NCBI GenBank assembly: GCA_016808115.1
Contig: JAEQBH010000659.1
Coordinates: 310,001-374,000, forward strand
DNA from: Tetrastigma voinierianum
Taxonomy: Eukaryota > Streptophyta > Magnoliopsida > Vitales > Vitaceae
Reading direction: 5' to 3'
Length of the DNA: 64,000 nt
The position numbers were made by a program, and so were the translations under genes. This document shows, piece by piece, positions 12,197 through 25,237 of the stretch. Below the pieces are notes generated by a model. It saw only the letters and a list, made by a program, of their open reading frames with translations, ran no database searches and was not told where the DNA came from. Positions within the stretch are counted from its first letter, which is position 1. Every line of letters starts with the position of its first letter.

Positions 12197-14488
12197 ACAC
12201 AATTTCTAGGACTGAGGATTCTAGAGTTGTCTTTCTGCTTCAGCACCGCACTCCAAAAATTATTTAAAACAGAAAACCGTGGAGCCAAAAGGGCCTGAGT
12301 ACTATAAGTTCTAAATGTTTTTATTTCATTGCCAGATTCTCCCAATATGAAAACTGGTGACATAAAATGGTTGTAAAACTGTTATTGAGAAAACTGAGTT
12401 TTATGAAACCATTTCAAAACTATTTCTCGTTGTCAAACTGCTTCGGTGGTTAATATCCAGCGGCTATACCGGTGAATCAAGTACCAACCGCTGCGGCCCA
12501 TTTATGAAATACCAGACGTGATGCCACCTAACCTCGAAATCTCCGCACCCGTGAGTGAACCCCTGAACACTACCTGCTCAATATGGTTGGTGAACAAGGA
12601 TCTCTATAAACATAATGAACCTCGGGAATCCAACACTCATCGCATGTACTATGTCGCGCTAACAATCTTATATACCCCGACGGTAGGGCGACCACTATAT
12701 AAATATATACCATATCTAACTCCCCAATTTCCGACTAGGCAATATAGCTAGTCATAATGTCCCATAACTCGCATGCAATCCGAGATACATCCGACAATCG
12801 AAACTGAAGTTGAGCCATCTAGGGGTTTTTTCTAAACCAGGCCAAACTGTTTCTTAAGTACTGAAATCGAAATTTTCTACTGAGTATAACAAGTGGGAGG
12901 TAAAAAAAATGTTTTACTAATTACATTATATTTTCAAAGCACTTTACAAACTTGTAATTTAAACACTTTCGCTGGAAACAATTTTGAGTACTCATCTTTT
13001 CTCGACTAATTTCTTCTTCAATTTCGTCACACGCTAGATTATCGTCGTATTCTCCAATCGCCTACACAATTCATACAATTATTTAAAAACGCTTTCTCAA
13101 TTCAACGTTTAACCATAAACATACAAAGGGCTTTCAAAGAGACTACATCGAACGAACTTGATTCTAACAAAACTTTACGCAGTTAGTCCCATTCGATAAG
13201 ATATCGACAATATGAGGTGAAATTGACCAAAATGCCCCTACACATGAATCGCCTCCATCAAACTATCCGCTTTAGCAACTTTTTCAAACGATCCCATGCT
13301 ATTCGATGGGAGCCAGACCACACATTAAGTCAAGACAACTGCTAATTTGGCACACTTGGTGCTATAATTAAATTTTCGTAAATTATGTGGGCACCAAATG
13401 CTATTGACAGACATATGATTAAATTCTAGACTCAAGGGACTTCCCATAGAGTCTAAAAACACCTAAAAATATTTTTAAAATTTATGTTCAGATTGCCCCA
13501 ATAAAATCCTGAAATTTCAACTTCGGAATCGTCTCGAAAATGAAATTCTAAAATTCAGCCCGAATCGAACAACATGGGCTCCGAAAATTCCTAAACTCGC
13601 TAAAAAATTGAACTAAAGTTTATGACTTTTTCACGCCCCTAAGAAAATTACAAGCCATTACATTGCCTTTGTGTTGTGCAAATAACTCACGTAGGAAAAT
13701 TGTTCACTGAGTCGGGACAAATGCTAAACTTTTGGTACCTACGTGTAGCTTTCGTCGCGTAGACCAACTTTGCCTTCTGCTTCGAGAAAAATCTATGGTC
13801 CGATTTCCATAAATATGAGAAAGAAACGAATAGAAGAAAAAATAAAAATAAAAATCCTCTCTCCACGCCCTCTCTGTCTCTATCCATCCGCCCCCCTCTT
13901 TTTAACGTTTTGATTTTATCTTTTTTTTTTTTTTTTTTTTAATTATTATTATTATTATTTAGATAAACATTTCTATCGCTTCATTCGGTCCATTTCTTGT
14001 CTTCAAAAATCTTATTTCTTTTCAGTTCACTTTATTAAATGAATCCTAGATCAAGCCATTTCGACCAAATTTTTGCAAAAATCTCGTCCCCTCAAGTCAA
14101 CGACGAACTTATCACCCAAAACGTGAAAATACTTGGATCGTTCATAATTTAACGAAAAATTTTTCTAGGTCACTAGATTTCACGATGAATTTAACTACAC
14201 ACCGTTTATCAGCCGAGATTCAGAGAATTTTCTAGGCTTCCTTAAACCATTTTGGCAATTTATTATTATTATTATTATCCTTTTAAAATTTCATAATTTG
14301 TACTTCCACCCCTCCACTTTCCTTAATTGCAAAAATTCGACAATTCTTTGAAAACTTTATAATTTCACCCTTAAAAACAACTTTCAATAATTCTATTATG
14401 GCACTAAAATAATTAAGGAAGCCCTTGGTGCACATATGTGACCCAACGATTACACATACTGTACACCCTCTCGGGATGGGGCGTTACA
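11954..14488 (-). repeat. Element A 3' LTR, second part
   Basis: From the first bases after B it follows the 5' LTR copy at 20,926-22,548 ('ataagatacgaa', 'catgcatgcatattttac'). After about 13,661 it follows 43,741-44,540, which is the same LTR beyond element C. The end GGGGCGTTACA is, on the minus strand, the classical TGTAACGCCCC LTR start. It contains poly-T/ATT runs (13,919-13,962 and 14,262-14,280) that recur in the other copy near 43,996-44,025. Confidence 0.85.
12116..12194. repeat. (AT)n microsatellite, 79 bp
   Basis: A nearly pure TA dinucleotide run broken once by 'gc' at about 12,155. The corresponding place in A's 5' LTR (about 21,072-21,088) has only a short run of the same dinucleotide. 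Tyr-Ile reading frames across it are artefacts. Confidence 0.95.
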
Positions 14489-14506
14489 AATCCTCCCTCC
14501 TTTAGA
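14489..14506 (-). other. Element A polypurine tract
   Basis: On the minus strand this reads CTAAAGGAGGGAGGATT, directly before TGTAACGCCCC. The upstream part (CGAGGACGAAATG) is also typical of the gypsy 3' end. Confidence 0.8.
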
Positions 14507-14529
14507 ACATTTCGTCCTCGAAATGAACA

Positions 14530-15760
14530 AAACTAACATAAAGAGGAAACCTTAATATGAAAAACAATCGAGGATATCGACTAATGCATCTGGAGCATCC
14601 GACCCATGTAGCCCCTTAATCCCATGATTCCCCCATAAAATGTGACTAAAGGAATGACCTTATTCCACAAAATCTTCCCCAGATCTATCCGCATCGGGTC
14701 GCTTCCTTATGTCAAATTATCCTTTAGTTCTACTGGCTAATCTCTGAGTACATGGGAGGGATTTGGAATGTACTTGTGGAGCATGGATACATGAAACACA
14801 TTATGAACCATAGACAACTTTGGAGGAAGGTCTAATATATATGCTACTGGTCCCACTCTAGCAATAATCTCATATAGCCTATCCGGGGTCTCGCCTTCCG
14901 CAAGATCTTCCAAATCTAAGGACACCTTTCCAAGGGGAAACTTAGAGGAAGACCCTATCGCCCACCTTAAACTCCGGCATCTCACGGCAAGCTTGGTCTC
15001 GCATAACTTTTCTGCTCAGCCTCTCGGTCGTCTTTAGTCCCGTTCCCTACAACTGGATCTTTATCTAAGGTAATCGTATCAACTCGGGGCCTATCGCCTC
15101 TCTCCTACTTCATCCAAAGATACCGAAATAGACATCTCCCAAACCATAATGCTTCAAATGGAGCCATGCCTATGCTGGATTGATAATCATGGTTATGCAA
15201 CTCCATCGATAAATGCGTATCCCAACTTCCCGCAACTTTATCACGAGTGCTCGAGCATATTCTCCGCGCCGAATAGTTCTCTTCTTCTCTATGATCAATA
15301 ACAATACCCGAGGATGGAAAGTCGCGGCGAAAAGTGCACCGAGTCCTTTCATGGCATCCTTCCCGCAGAACTGGACCAAAATCTGGATGTGAATCAGGGT
15401 CTCCTGGCCCCGAGACTATCGATATAGAACACCATGTAATCTAACTATCTTCCACATATAATTGGACCAATCCTTGTCCAACTGCTGCTGAATCGGGAGA
15501 AAATGCGCGGATTTCCATTAGTCTATCCACTAATACTCATATGGCATCGTGTCACTGAAGTTCGGAAGCCCGACAACAAAATCCATAGTAATCTTATCCC
15601 ACTCATTAAGGAATCTAAGGGGCCGATCTTTCTTATGGCTTCGTGCTCCGCTTCACCGCCGGGAGTAGGTTAGGCATTTGGATACGAAATTTGCAATTTC
15701 TTCTTCACGCCTTCCACCAATGCTCCCTGTAGTATGATACATCTTGGTGCTACCAGGTGC
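14530..15760 (-). pseudogene. Element A integrase with chromodomain-like C-terminus
   Basis: Integrase inserts the cDNA into the host chromosome. On the minus strand the core shows WDKITMDFVVGLP near 15,590, the usual first-Asp block of the family. The C-terminal region at 14,737-14,985 reads RVGPVAYILDLPP then VHNVFHVSMLHKYIPNPSHV, a hallmark of Tekay/Del-type elements. Beyond it, NKVIPLV near 14,650 matches the start of the chromodomain segment. Stops and frameshifts between blocks make this a pseudogene. Gaps leave the zinc-binding domain unrecognised. Confidence 0.8.
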
Positions 15761-15849
15761 ATGGCGTATGCCGAAGAGTGAGCTCTTCCATGATTTCCTT
15801 TAGTTCACCTATCACACACATTCGACTCCCTCTAATACATATACACCAT

Positions 15850-16140
15850 CATCTTTGATCTCGAACTTTGGTTTCGCCAAAGTATCGCTAATACTATCAG
15901 CGCTTCTCCCTCGGATGGTACTCTATCAGGTAATCGTACCTTAATCAACTCCAACCACCGACGTTGCCTTAAGTTAAGCTCTTTTTGAGTAAAAATATAC
16001 TGCAGGCTCTTATGATCAGTGAATATCTAATAGGGAACACCGTATAGATAATGTCTTCAGATCTTTAGAGAAAAAACCACTGCCGCTAGTTCTAAATCAT
16101 GGGTCGGGTAGTTCCGCTTCAGGTTTTAATCGACGGAAGC
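15850..16140 (-). pseudogene. Element A RNase H
   Basis: This domain removes the RNA strand during reverse transcription. On the minus strand, translated blocks include MAYASRQLKPE near 16,150, then in shifted frames the equivalents of HDLELAAVVF and FTDHKSLQYIFTQKELNLRQRRWLEL. This is the normal family order. At least three frame changes occur in under 300 bases even though residue matches are dense. Confidence 0.75.
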
Positions 16141-16350
16141 ATAAGCCATCACTCTACCATCCTCGCATCAAAAACACACCCTAACTCCTTGTCTCGGGAG
16201 GCACTACTATACAATTACATAACCATCCTTTTCTCGACGATAGTGCAACACCGGAGCCGCCGGGCCACCCGCCGCCTCCTCAAACTATGCCGCGTGCATT
16301 CGACCATTCGACTTCGATCCTTTTCAATAGATTGCACCTGGTTGTTATCT

Positions 16351-17040
16351 TCAAAAATCCTCAACAAATTTCAATAATAACTCCGCTAACGGCGAAACTA
16401 CGAACTTTAAATATCTGGGCGGGCGCTTCGCCACTATAGCTTCGATCTTCTCGATGATCCACACTAACACCTTCCTCACGAAATGACATGACCCAAGAAA
16501 GCTACTTTTGTCCAACCAAAACCGGCACTTACTAAACTTAGCGTATAACCGACGCCTAAAATCTGCAATATTGTTCTGAGATGTATGTTCCTTCCGACCG
16601 CCTGAGTACACTAGAATGTCATCAATGAATACAATCACAAACTTATCTAAATACCTGATTGAATACCCTGTTCATCAAATCCATGAACTCATCTTGGGCA
16701 TTAGTCAATCCGAATGGCATCACTAGAACCCAGAGATCGTATTCTCATCCGCTGGTAGTCTTGGGGAACACTGGCCTCCTGACCAACTGATGGTGGGCCA
16801 ACCTAGGTCAACAAATCAGAATATAATCCCGAGATCCATGCAATGGTCAAATAGCTCATCTATATGAGGAAGCGGATACCCAGCGCATTGTCGCCCGATT
16901 CACCGGGCTTTAGCCTTATACACAACTCGATTGTGCCACGCAGTGATCCTAATCAACAAAATTCTTATATCCTAGCCCCCTACCGTCGTAGTCGTTACCT
17001 GGGCAAAGATAGTGGTCTCAGGTTCTTAACACGGATGTCT
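16351..17040 (-). pseudogene. Element A reverse transcriptase, catalytic part
   Basis: The minus strand at 16,351-16,638 reads IVFIDDILVYS, carrying the catalytic Asp-Asp pair. RRLYAKFSKCRFWLDK and SFLG follow, then a degraded LxGYYRRFVEDF at the end. Upstream, near 16,860-16,880, YPLPHIDELFD is visible, with FMDLMNRVF-like sequence near 16,680. The N-terminal part is separated by a solo LTR (about 17,045-18,529) and resumes at 18,530. Confidence 0.82.
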
Positions 17041-17044
17041 TTTT

Positions 17045-18529
17045 TTTGGTGTGCCCAGATTTGGTGCTGATTCAAAAATGGTGAATTTTGTTTGGATTTT
17101 AAGGTGGTGATAAAAAACAAGGGGGTGGTCGCAACTCCGAAATTTAAATAAAATAAAATGTAAAACAGAACTCCTCAAGTAATGGTCGAATGGGCTTGAT
17201 TCCTATGGTAACCGAGGGTTCCAGGTCTTGATCGTATGGGGAGATGACATATAGTCATTTTAATCGATCTTCATATTACTTAACTTTTTAAAAACTTAAA
17301 CCCCTAACAATTTCCTTTCGATAGAAAAGTATTGCCATGTTCCACAAGGAAATTCATTCGACCATCCTACAATGATTCGTGAAGGGTAAACTAATGAGTC
17401 TCAATGGATCTAAAAATAAGAATCCACTGAACCCCAAAAAAGATTACCAAGTATTGATCAAAGTGGATGCACTTTACGCGAAAATTCAACCCTTAACCCA
17501 CCTCGGGCTCGTGAATGGCACCAATGGATATTAGTGTATCTAAAGCTAAGAATACACTAAACCTCTAAAAGTCGCTGTCACAAGAAAGTACATCAAAAGC
17601 TTAAACCTAGAGTTGGAAATTAGGGAACCGTAATGTCGTAAAACCCGCCGCGCTTAAAACAAGTGAACCGCCAATGCAAATTCTCGATCCCACTCCTAGC
17701 AACCTTCCACTTCGGGTGAGGAAGTTTGGTACCGGGCCATCCTCCAAGTCATTATCCTCGGGCGGTGGTGTTTCGCACCCAAGAAAGTGTGTGAGAGAAA
17801 GAGGAGAGAGAGAAGAGAGAAACCGGAACAAAAGTTGCCGTGAACCGAAAAAGATTGAAAGTTGGGTTACAAAAGCTATAAGTTGGCTTATATAGCCATA
17901 CAAGAGGTGTGAAATACCAAAAATGCCTGCAAAGCCATGTAATTGCTGGGTTAGGGAATAAAAGGTAATTAATCAAAACGAGGCTGCTTGGAATCAAAAA
18001 CATCAAAAACACAAAATAATTTCATGCGTGGAATTCGCCATATAGAGTAGTAAATTTCACTGCCAGCCAAATTTCTGCCGCTTTAGCGAATATACAAGGC
18101 ATAATAAATCAAAATTCGCTATGCACGCAATTCTCGCTAAGCTACGAATTAGCATAGCTTAAAATTTCATTGCGGGCAATCGCTTGCTATGTTAGTTCAT
18201 CGTTTCCTCCCCGCGCCAATGCCCCATTGGCTCCGTCGCACTATTCCCACTGCACTATTCCATTTCTTCATGGTTTGAAATTCTTCATTCCCAGCTTGCT
18301 GAAATCGATGAAGACCATATGAAATGATGGAAATCAACCCGAATTTTGGTTACGATTGATTGACACGATATTCGCTTCCAATTCCCGCAAAAACTACAAA
18401 AACAGCCTCTGAATGCAATTAGAAGTGCAATAGGGACCAACATGTCAATTTGGTTATAATAATTAGTACACAAAAGCGCCAAAACTATTAAAAAATGTGT
18501 AGTTCAAAATACGATTTTTGCACTAATCA
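17045..18529 (-). mobile_element. Solo LTR of the I/D family inside A's RT
   Basis: It matches solo LTR G (52,963-54,479) and the I 5' LTR: 'aaaatggtgaattttgtttggatttt' type sequence at the left, 'aaaactacaaaaacagcc' and 'cactaatca' at the right. On the minus strand it starts TGATTAGTGC. The left end is eroded, with about 110 bp missing after 'gtgccca', so the boundary is approximate. No PBS, PPT or coding follows, so it is a solo LTR. RT sequence resumes on both sides. A minus-strand TATATAAG lies at 17,887-17,894. Confidence 0.78.
17887..17894 (-). promoter_or_regulatory. TATA box of solo LTR in A
   Basis: TATATAAG on the minus strand. The same octamer lies at the equivalent place in D's LTRs (30,242 and 35,920) and in G (53,925), so it is probably the LTR core promoter. 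Confidence 0.55.
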
Positions 18530-19150
18530 ACAAACTGTGGACATTTTCTTCTTTACGCAGAGAACCGGAGCCCCCATGGTGAGAGGTACTAGCTCGATTT
18601 AAGCCCGCCAAATTCCCTCCCAATTGTGCTCTTCAATTCTTTCAACCTCGTGGTGCCATTCAGATTGCGAGAACGGATACCCCGCTTCACCCCCTCGATC
18701 CGCTTAAATAACAAACTCACCGTCGCTTCATCCGGGTAAACCCTCGAAAGATCATCTCAGAACTCTTGACTAGCGGGATGCTCCAGCCATGTCCCTTCTT
18801 GTCTCCTATCCACCACAAATTCCAAATAACCTTGGCAACCTTTCCAAAGCATTTCAAAAAGGCCATGGCATTAATAGACTGTGGCAATCTTCTCTTCGAC
18901 TCAAATATCAAACTCGTTCCCTTCGTCGAACCAATCTTACTTCTTTCTTATAGAAATTCATAGTTTCTAGCGTTCCGATAACCACCATACCAAGACTATA
19001 TCGAAATCAAGGATACCTAACACTATCAAATCTACCTGGAAAATCCTTATTCTCGTGATCACCAATCCGGGCCGCTCTAATCATCCTTTTCTGACATCAT
19101 GCGCAAGATCCCCATCGGGTATGGAAACCACACCACAGCATCTATAGCCG
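18530..19150 (-). pseudogene. Element A RT N-terminus and protease-RT linker
   Basis: Next to the solo LTR, the minus strand reads GAPVLCVKKK-like sequence near 18,570, the conserved block before the RT dNTP-binding region. Near 18,740-18,800 it has SEFxDDLSRVYPDEA, corresponding to the family's EFPDVFPDDLPGLPP. Further upstream, RRLPQSINAMAFLKCFGK near 18,850-18,900 resembles the linker after the protease. Frame breaks are frequent. Confidence 0.68.
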
Positions 19151-19155
19151 ACCTC

Positions 19156-19300
19156 TCATTCGTGCCTCTCATTGAATGGTATCGGAATAAATGAATGAGG
19201 GCCTGTGTGGTCCACCAATGCATATGCATCATGATCACAACCGGGCCAATACCGAATCACGCCTGTGTCAGATTCTACTTCATATTGTGTAACCTGTGAA
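19156..19300 (-). pseudogene. Element A aspartic protease
   Basis: The minus strand reads TQYEVESDTGVI, then CDHDAYALVDHTGPHSFI. ALVDxGxxHSFI matches the active-site block ALVDPGATHSFIS of Tekay-type proteases with a small indel. The protease would process Gag-Pol. It continues toward lower coordinates into the linker. Confidence 0.78.
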
Positions 19301-20464
19301 TACCCGAGCCCGAGTATGAGTCCCACCCCAACCGGCTGATCTGTGGTACCGCCTCCCGCCCTCCGCACCCCTACCGCGACCCCACTGTGTGTCAGACAAG
19401 CCACCTCCGCCCAAACCGCCCCTTACTAGCCCGACTGAACCCGCCGGTGCCCCGGGCGATGCCACCGGTACTCCACCTTGGGGGTCTCTACCACTAGAAG
19501 CACGGACAAATTTCCCTGATAAAGTGACCTTCCACCCGCAATGGAAACATCCCCCAGTTGCGTTCCATTCCCGCACTCGAGATGCCTCATTTGACATGTG
19601 GGCACATTGAAAAGATGATCCCGACGATCTACCACCTCCCTGCGGCCGCCACCGGCGCGATCCCCTGCCAGATACCGCCCGAGCCTCTACCGCCGTCCAT
19701 TTCTTTATTTCTTTCTACTGGGACCGACTGGTGCCTGGCCGACTAGTGCCAGCACCTCTGGCCTGCTCGCCGCCCAGTTAGAACCGAAATCGCCCCTCTA
19801 CCTTAAGGCGCCTCAACCAGCCCAGTTATTTTCTGAGATGCCCAGTTGATGAACTTTAATTCGGTCTGGCAGCAATGCATGGAATCGCCACACTTACGTT
19901 CTCATTTTCTATATCATAGGCACCTCAATTTCACGAAATGAAAACCTCTCGCCATCTTCACTATCGTGGATCACGCTTCTAACCCGCACTTCTATTTTCG
20001 TGATCCCGATAACCCGCCGGTAAAATTGGTTAGAATGCCGGCTTAACTCCAAGCCCTGGGTGACTCATGTGTATGTCTCTCTTACGGCCTCCCACCCGCC
20101 CCGCCCCGCTACCATTAAGAACCCCGAAGAGGACTTTCGCCATTCAACACCCACCCCACGATCGGTGCATAACCACTAACCTCGTTCAATCCATAAGTAC
20201 GCCGCTCACACGGCATCATCATAAGTTTAGCCCTTAATTTAGCGCCCATCATGCTCCCGTCTTCCTGAGGATCCCGTAGCCGACTGGTAGCCAAGCAGAA
20301 CAATCTATATAACCCGATCCATCGCCATGTACCTCAAGCCCCGCCCCGCATGGTTCTACCTGGGGTCGATTCATCAGGGAGTCTCCCATCTACTGCGGTG
20401 TCGACATTTCCGGTGGTGCCTCTCGCGCTAAGTCCTAGTCATCTCTATAACCCTGCCTAGACAT
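19300..20464 (-). pseudogene. Element A gag with zinc knuckle
   Basis: The chosen start is the ATG whose complement is at 20,462-20,464, opening MSRQGYRDD. The C-terminal nucleocapsid part is clear: near 19,590-19,610 a PTCxxRHLxEC-type stretch, then GCFHCGWKVTLSGKFVR near 19,540, corresponding to the CFHCGQxGHxxRxCP knuckle with altered spacing. A Gly/Arg/Pro-rich tail leads into the protease. The central capsid portion (19,700-20,300) is too broken to align by eye. Confidence 0.72.
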
Positions 20465-20629
20465 AATGCTGTGAATTTCAAGGTTAAAAGATTTAGTGAC
20501 TTTACAATATTTGATGCATGTAATGATTATTTAGCAAAACAATATAGGTTGCAATAGGAAAATCATTATAAAATACCCTATAGGAAATACTACGGGAACG
20601 TATAAAAAATGCGAACTATCATTTAAACT

Positions 20630-20640
20630 GCTCGATACCA
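20630..20640 (-). other. Element A primer-binding site (initiator-Met type)
   Basis: The complement reads TGGTATCGAGC, one base short of TGGTATCAGAGC. It abuts the inner edge of the 5' LTR. The stretch 20,465-20,629 between it and gag is the 5' leader, in which I see nothing else. Confidence 0.75.
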
Positions 20641-22550
20641 ACTCGACAGACCCCCTCCATTGATTGTGAATCTACTGAAGATGAGAATCTCCCAAACAAG
20701 CTCGCCGACCGACAAGCTACCATTATGAAGCTTAAGTCGCAAACTCACGGAACCTGAAGTTCTCGAAAACACGGGTTATGGCAAAGATTTCTCAAAATCA
20801 TAACTTTTGATTTAACAAAAACCGGCAGAAGATAACTACGCACCTGGTCAAGCCCGAAATACAAAAATCACCTGTATAAAAAAAAAATACACTCCTAATA
20901 TTTTCCAAAAATCCAACTACAACAATAAAGGACCTCTGGTCCTCATTAAAATATAAGATACGAATCAATCAAACATAATTTCATCGCAACCTGTTTTTCT
21001 CAAAACCATGCATGCATATTTTACAAAAGATATTTACATATACAAAATGTCAAAATGTCAAAAGATATTTACATATATATATATATATCCTGGAAAGGTC
21101 TTTCGGCTTCAGCACCTGCACCTGAAAAATTATTTAAAAACAGAAAACTGTGAGCCAAACGGGCTTAGTGAGTACTATAAGTTCTAAATGTTTCTATTTG
21201 TTGTTGTACCTCCCAATATGAAAATATGCGTAATAAATGGTCAGAATCAAGTAGTCGATAAAACCAGCTACATGAAACCATTTCGAAACCGGCTCAAAAC
21301 TATTTCGCTGAAAACCGTTTCGCGTGGGTTAATATCCGAAAAGCGGCTATATTGTAAATCAAGTACCAACCACTGCGCGGGCCCATTTAAGAAATACCTC
21401 TGTAGCGATGCCACTAACCTCGACCGCACTAGAGTGAACCCTTAACACCACCGCCTAATACGGTCCCAAGTGAACACCGTCTCTATAAACATAATGGAAC
21501 CCCACCAAAATGCCCTGATGAAACCCCGGAATCAACACCTCATCACATGTACTATGTCACGCGCTAACAATCTATATACCCGAATGTGCAAAGAGGGTGA
21601 CTCACTATATAAATATATACTATATCTAACCCCACTTCCGACCGTGCAATATAGTTGGGCCTGTCATCATAATGTCCCATAACCTCGCCATGCACAATCC
21701 GAGATACATCTGACCGGAACCGAGCCGAGCCATCTGTGTGTTTTTCTAAACCGTGCCAACAAGCTTAAGAAGTACCGAAATCGAAATTTTCGCTCGAGTA
21801 TAACAAGTCGAGGTAAAAAATGCTTTACTAATTACACATTATATTTTCAAAGAATTTTACAAATATTAAACACTTACTAAAACGATTCTGAAAATACTCT
21901 CACCTTTTTCTCAACTAATTTCTTTCAATTTCATTGGCACGCTAGATTATCGTCAGAAGCTCCAATCGCCACACACAATCCATACAAATTACAAAAATGC
22001 TCCTTAGTTCAACGCTTTTCTTAACCATAAAAACATACAAAGGGCTTTTTAAAGACTACATCGAACGAACTTTATTCTAACAACAAAACTTTATGGTAGT
22101 CCCATTCGATATGACATTGATAATATGAGGTGAAATTGACCAAAATGTCTCTACACATGAATCGGCCATCAAAACTATCCGTTTTAGCAACTTTTTCAAA
22201 ATCCACCCCATGCTATTCGGCTGTATTAGACCATGTCGAAGACAACCGCTAGCCTGCACACTGGGTGCTACAATTAATTTTTCGTAAATGGCGGGCACCA
22301 AATGCTATCGACGATACATATACCAACCACTAAGGGATCCCATGAGTCTAAACACCAAAAATATTTCTGAAATTGCATCGTTTCGAATAAAATCCTGAAA
22401 TTAACCTAACCTGCTCAAAATACCAAAATTCCAAATAACTGCTCGAACACATCTTAAAAATTCCTGTACTCCTAAACTCGCCTCAAATATTTTTAAACTC
22501 GAAGTTTACAACTTTTCACGCCTAAGAAAATTCCAAGCTATTACATTATT
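20641..22550 (-). repeat. Element A 5' LTR, first part
   Basis: It matches 971-1,254 and then 11,954-13,661 without a break across the point where B sits in the other copy, so it is the empty site for B. Element C begins at 22,551 and the LTR resumes at 43,740. Confidence 0.87.
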
Positions 22551-25218
22551 TGATGAGTCTAAAAACTCATTACTTCATTTTTCTGAGTTTATTATGATCA
22601 TTCGTTTGAAGAAAAGTAGATAATTTGACTAAAATTTCTATTTCAGATGAAAAGTAATAAACTCAAATTTTAGCAAAATCGAAGAAATCACCGCAGTTGT
22701 AATCGAGGTCACTGACTGGAATGTCATGAATGCTCGCTGCTACCATTCCGTGTCACTACATCAACAAATTTAGCTTTGTTAAGAAACCGAAACTCAACAA
22801 GTGAAGTTGTGACTCAAAAAGGAGGTCGCGACAAAGAAAATGTGATCAAGACTAAAAGAAACAATCAAATGAAGAGTTCATGTCGCGATCACTTTGATGT
22901 CGCGACACCTCAAAAAGATATGAATGGCGTCGAGACACCACTCGCGAGGTCGCGATATAAGAACTGGCCTATGAAGCCAGCCAAGAGAGGTCTTTGCAAA
23001 AGAAAGAGGTTGCAAACTGGTTTTAAATACAAGGTTCCATTTCATGTCACTATTATCACTACTATGTCACGACATAAAAAACGAGATTTGAAAGTGCAAC
23101 CAAAGATATAATTAAGGGAGGTCGCAAATTAGCCCAATAGAAGTACCTCCTCGCGTGAATTGAACTTCGCGACCTTTTATAAGTCAACAGAAATGATGCC
23201 GCGACCACCAATTTAGGTCGCGACCGAGAAAGTCGGTGAAGAATAAATTGATGTGGCGACATGCAACCGAGGTCGCCGACTGAAAATAAGTGGGAAGAAG
23301 GAAATTAGTCGCAACGCAGTAACTAAGGCCACCGAAGAAAAGGAATGAAGTAAGAGGTCGCGACATCATCATGATGTCGCTGACATAAAATTGAAAAGCG
23401 CGAAGACAAGAAGACCACTAACACAATTGCGACCAAAGGAATCAGAGTCACAACATGAAGTCATTATACAAATAGCAAAGTGGTCGCAACTAAAAACTAA
23501 CGTCGCAACCCCGTAATCATGTGAGTTGAATGATGTTACATAAATCGAAATGATATCAACAATAAAGCAAATATCAGTAAGCCACACACATAATGGAATA
23601 CACGTATCACGATCGGGGTTACATAAGATAATTCGAGTTATCAGAGTGTGAGGTGGTGGTCGCGCATCTCACGGCGCCATCCCAGCATGAACAGCACGTT
23701 TCACCCAACTGAAACACGCAAAGATACGCTGAGTTCGCTTTCTCGATCCCTCACCGGCTACCAGGACCGCCCATTCTTTGTATATGAAAACAGAAAGAAA
23801 TAAGATGAGGCATGTTTCTCCAGTCATCATCCGGTCAATTTAAGAGTTACATCTCCACTAAGACGGTGCACCTTTGACCACTATCAATTCTTCGCTTCTT
23901 GAATCCGCAACTGTACATAAGAGAAGATCTTCAAAGTATCAGATTTCAGTCAAATACTCATGAACCCACCCTTCCAAAATACAGATGAAACCAATATGGC
24001 TGAATCAAGTCTCTCCCAAAGTCACATACTCATCGGCAGGCGCGACCAAGTCATTTTGCATTCACAAAAGAACACTTTAAGCTTTAGATCGATCAGAGTT
24101 AGTTAAAGCAGCTCTTTCCATAAACACAGAATGAAATCAGTCCCAGTTCTTGTTCTTGGTCCCCCGTCAGCTCTTTTACTTGAATAAAGTCCATTATGGT
24201 TGATCAAGGCCCAGCCTTCCATGGAAACGCAATCACTCCCACAGAGATCCAAAGATCCCCATGCGTATCGGAGACCCGAGATTCCCCAGAGTCACTTTGG
24301 CTCCTTTCTCGGATATGTTCGACGTCATCGACGAATTGTCAGCTCGAGTTCATTTTGATAAATCCCATTCGCTTTCATAATCAAGTCGAGGGGTGTATTT
24401 AACAATATAAATAATCAGAGAGTTCACCTTAATCTACAGGTAAGTTCCGATCCCCGTGTTAGCTTAGATCTAATCAAGGGAAAGGGATGAACCCATAGAT
24501 CTTAAGGTTGAGCCACCAATTGAGTAGTAGAAATTTTGCGAAAATCCTTAGAAGGTAAAGCAAAAGTTCACACAACAAAAATGGGTGTGAAGTATCAGAA
24601 AGAAAAACACCCGCATCTTTGCAAGAAAATTCGAATACTGTAGCCGGGTTAGATTCGTCGAGAGAAGCAAGGATATTCTAATCGCTGAATACGGAGAAAT
24701 CCAATTCCACACTGGTAAATCTAGGACAAAACCAGATCCATACATAAAAATGTAGAGCAATGGATTTTAGTGCCGAATCGATCGCTCCATTGTGGCTTCA
24801 TCGATGGTTTTCGCTTTCTACGTAAACTGCTTCAATCCATTCTTTTATAGACAAATTTATTTTTATTCGCCATTGCTTTTTAAATTAATTTGAATATATT
24901 CACAGTATGTGATTTCACTCAGGCTGCTTAGATAAACCTTCATTATGAGTTTGAGTCCAAATAGTATGAAATTCTAGTAGTCAGAAGCCGACTGTAATTG
25001 CTATCAATCTCCGTGGGAATGATACCGGACTTACACCCAGATTTTACTACTTGTATGGGATCCAGACTCAGGTGTGTTGTCATACTCGAATCTCATGAAT
25101 CATGAACAATTAAGAGAAACCATTTTATCACAAAATTATCCAAAGTAACATGTATGCAAGAGAAGGTATGCTTTTGTAATTATAATTGAGGGGTTTTAGT
25201 CTATAGAAAAAGGCAAAA
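22551..25218 (+). repeat. Element C 5' LTR
   Basis: Paired with 40,994-43,739. Homology is clear at 22,551-23,510 and 24,345-25,218 but is not seen in between. The first part is rich in GTCGCGAC palindromes (exact copies at 22,825, 22,899, 23,218 and near 23,357). The end carries a conserved block (about 25,008-25,070: 'gtgggaatgatac', 'ggactt', 'attttactacttgtat') shared with K's LTR. Confidence 0.82.
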
Positions 25219-25220
25219 CG

Positions 25221-25237
25221 TGGCGGAGCCGTCACGG
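25221..25237 (+). other. Element C primer-binding site (tRNA-Asp type)
   Basis: TGGCGGAGCCGTCACGG follows the LTR end. It resembles TGGCGCCGTTGCCGGGG, the complement of the tRNA-Asp 3' end that Athila-like elements use, with a few changes. Confidence 0.65.

Noticed and set aside
11905..12363. Open frames on both strands with Ile-Tyr runs
   Set aside because: Produced by the (AT)n microsatellite.
23520..24345. Captured host gene in the left LTR of C
   Set aside because: The block is unlike the right LTR, but no reading frame over about 70 codons or known motif is seen; kept only as a finding to test.
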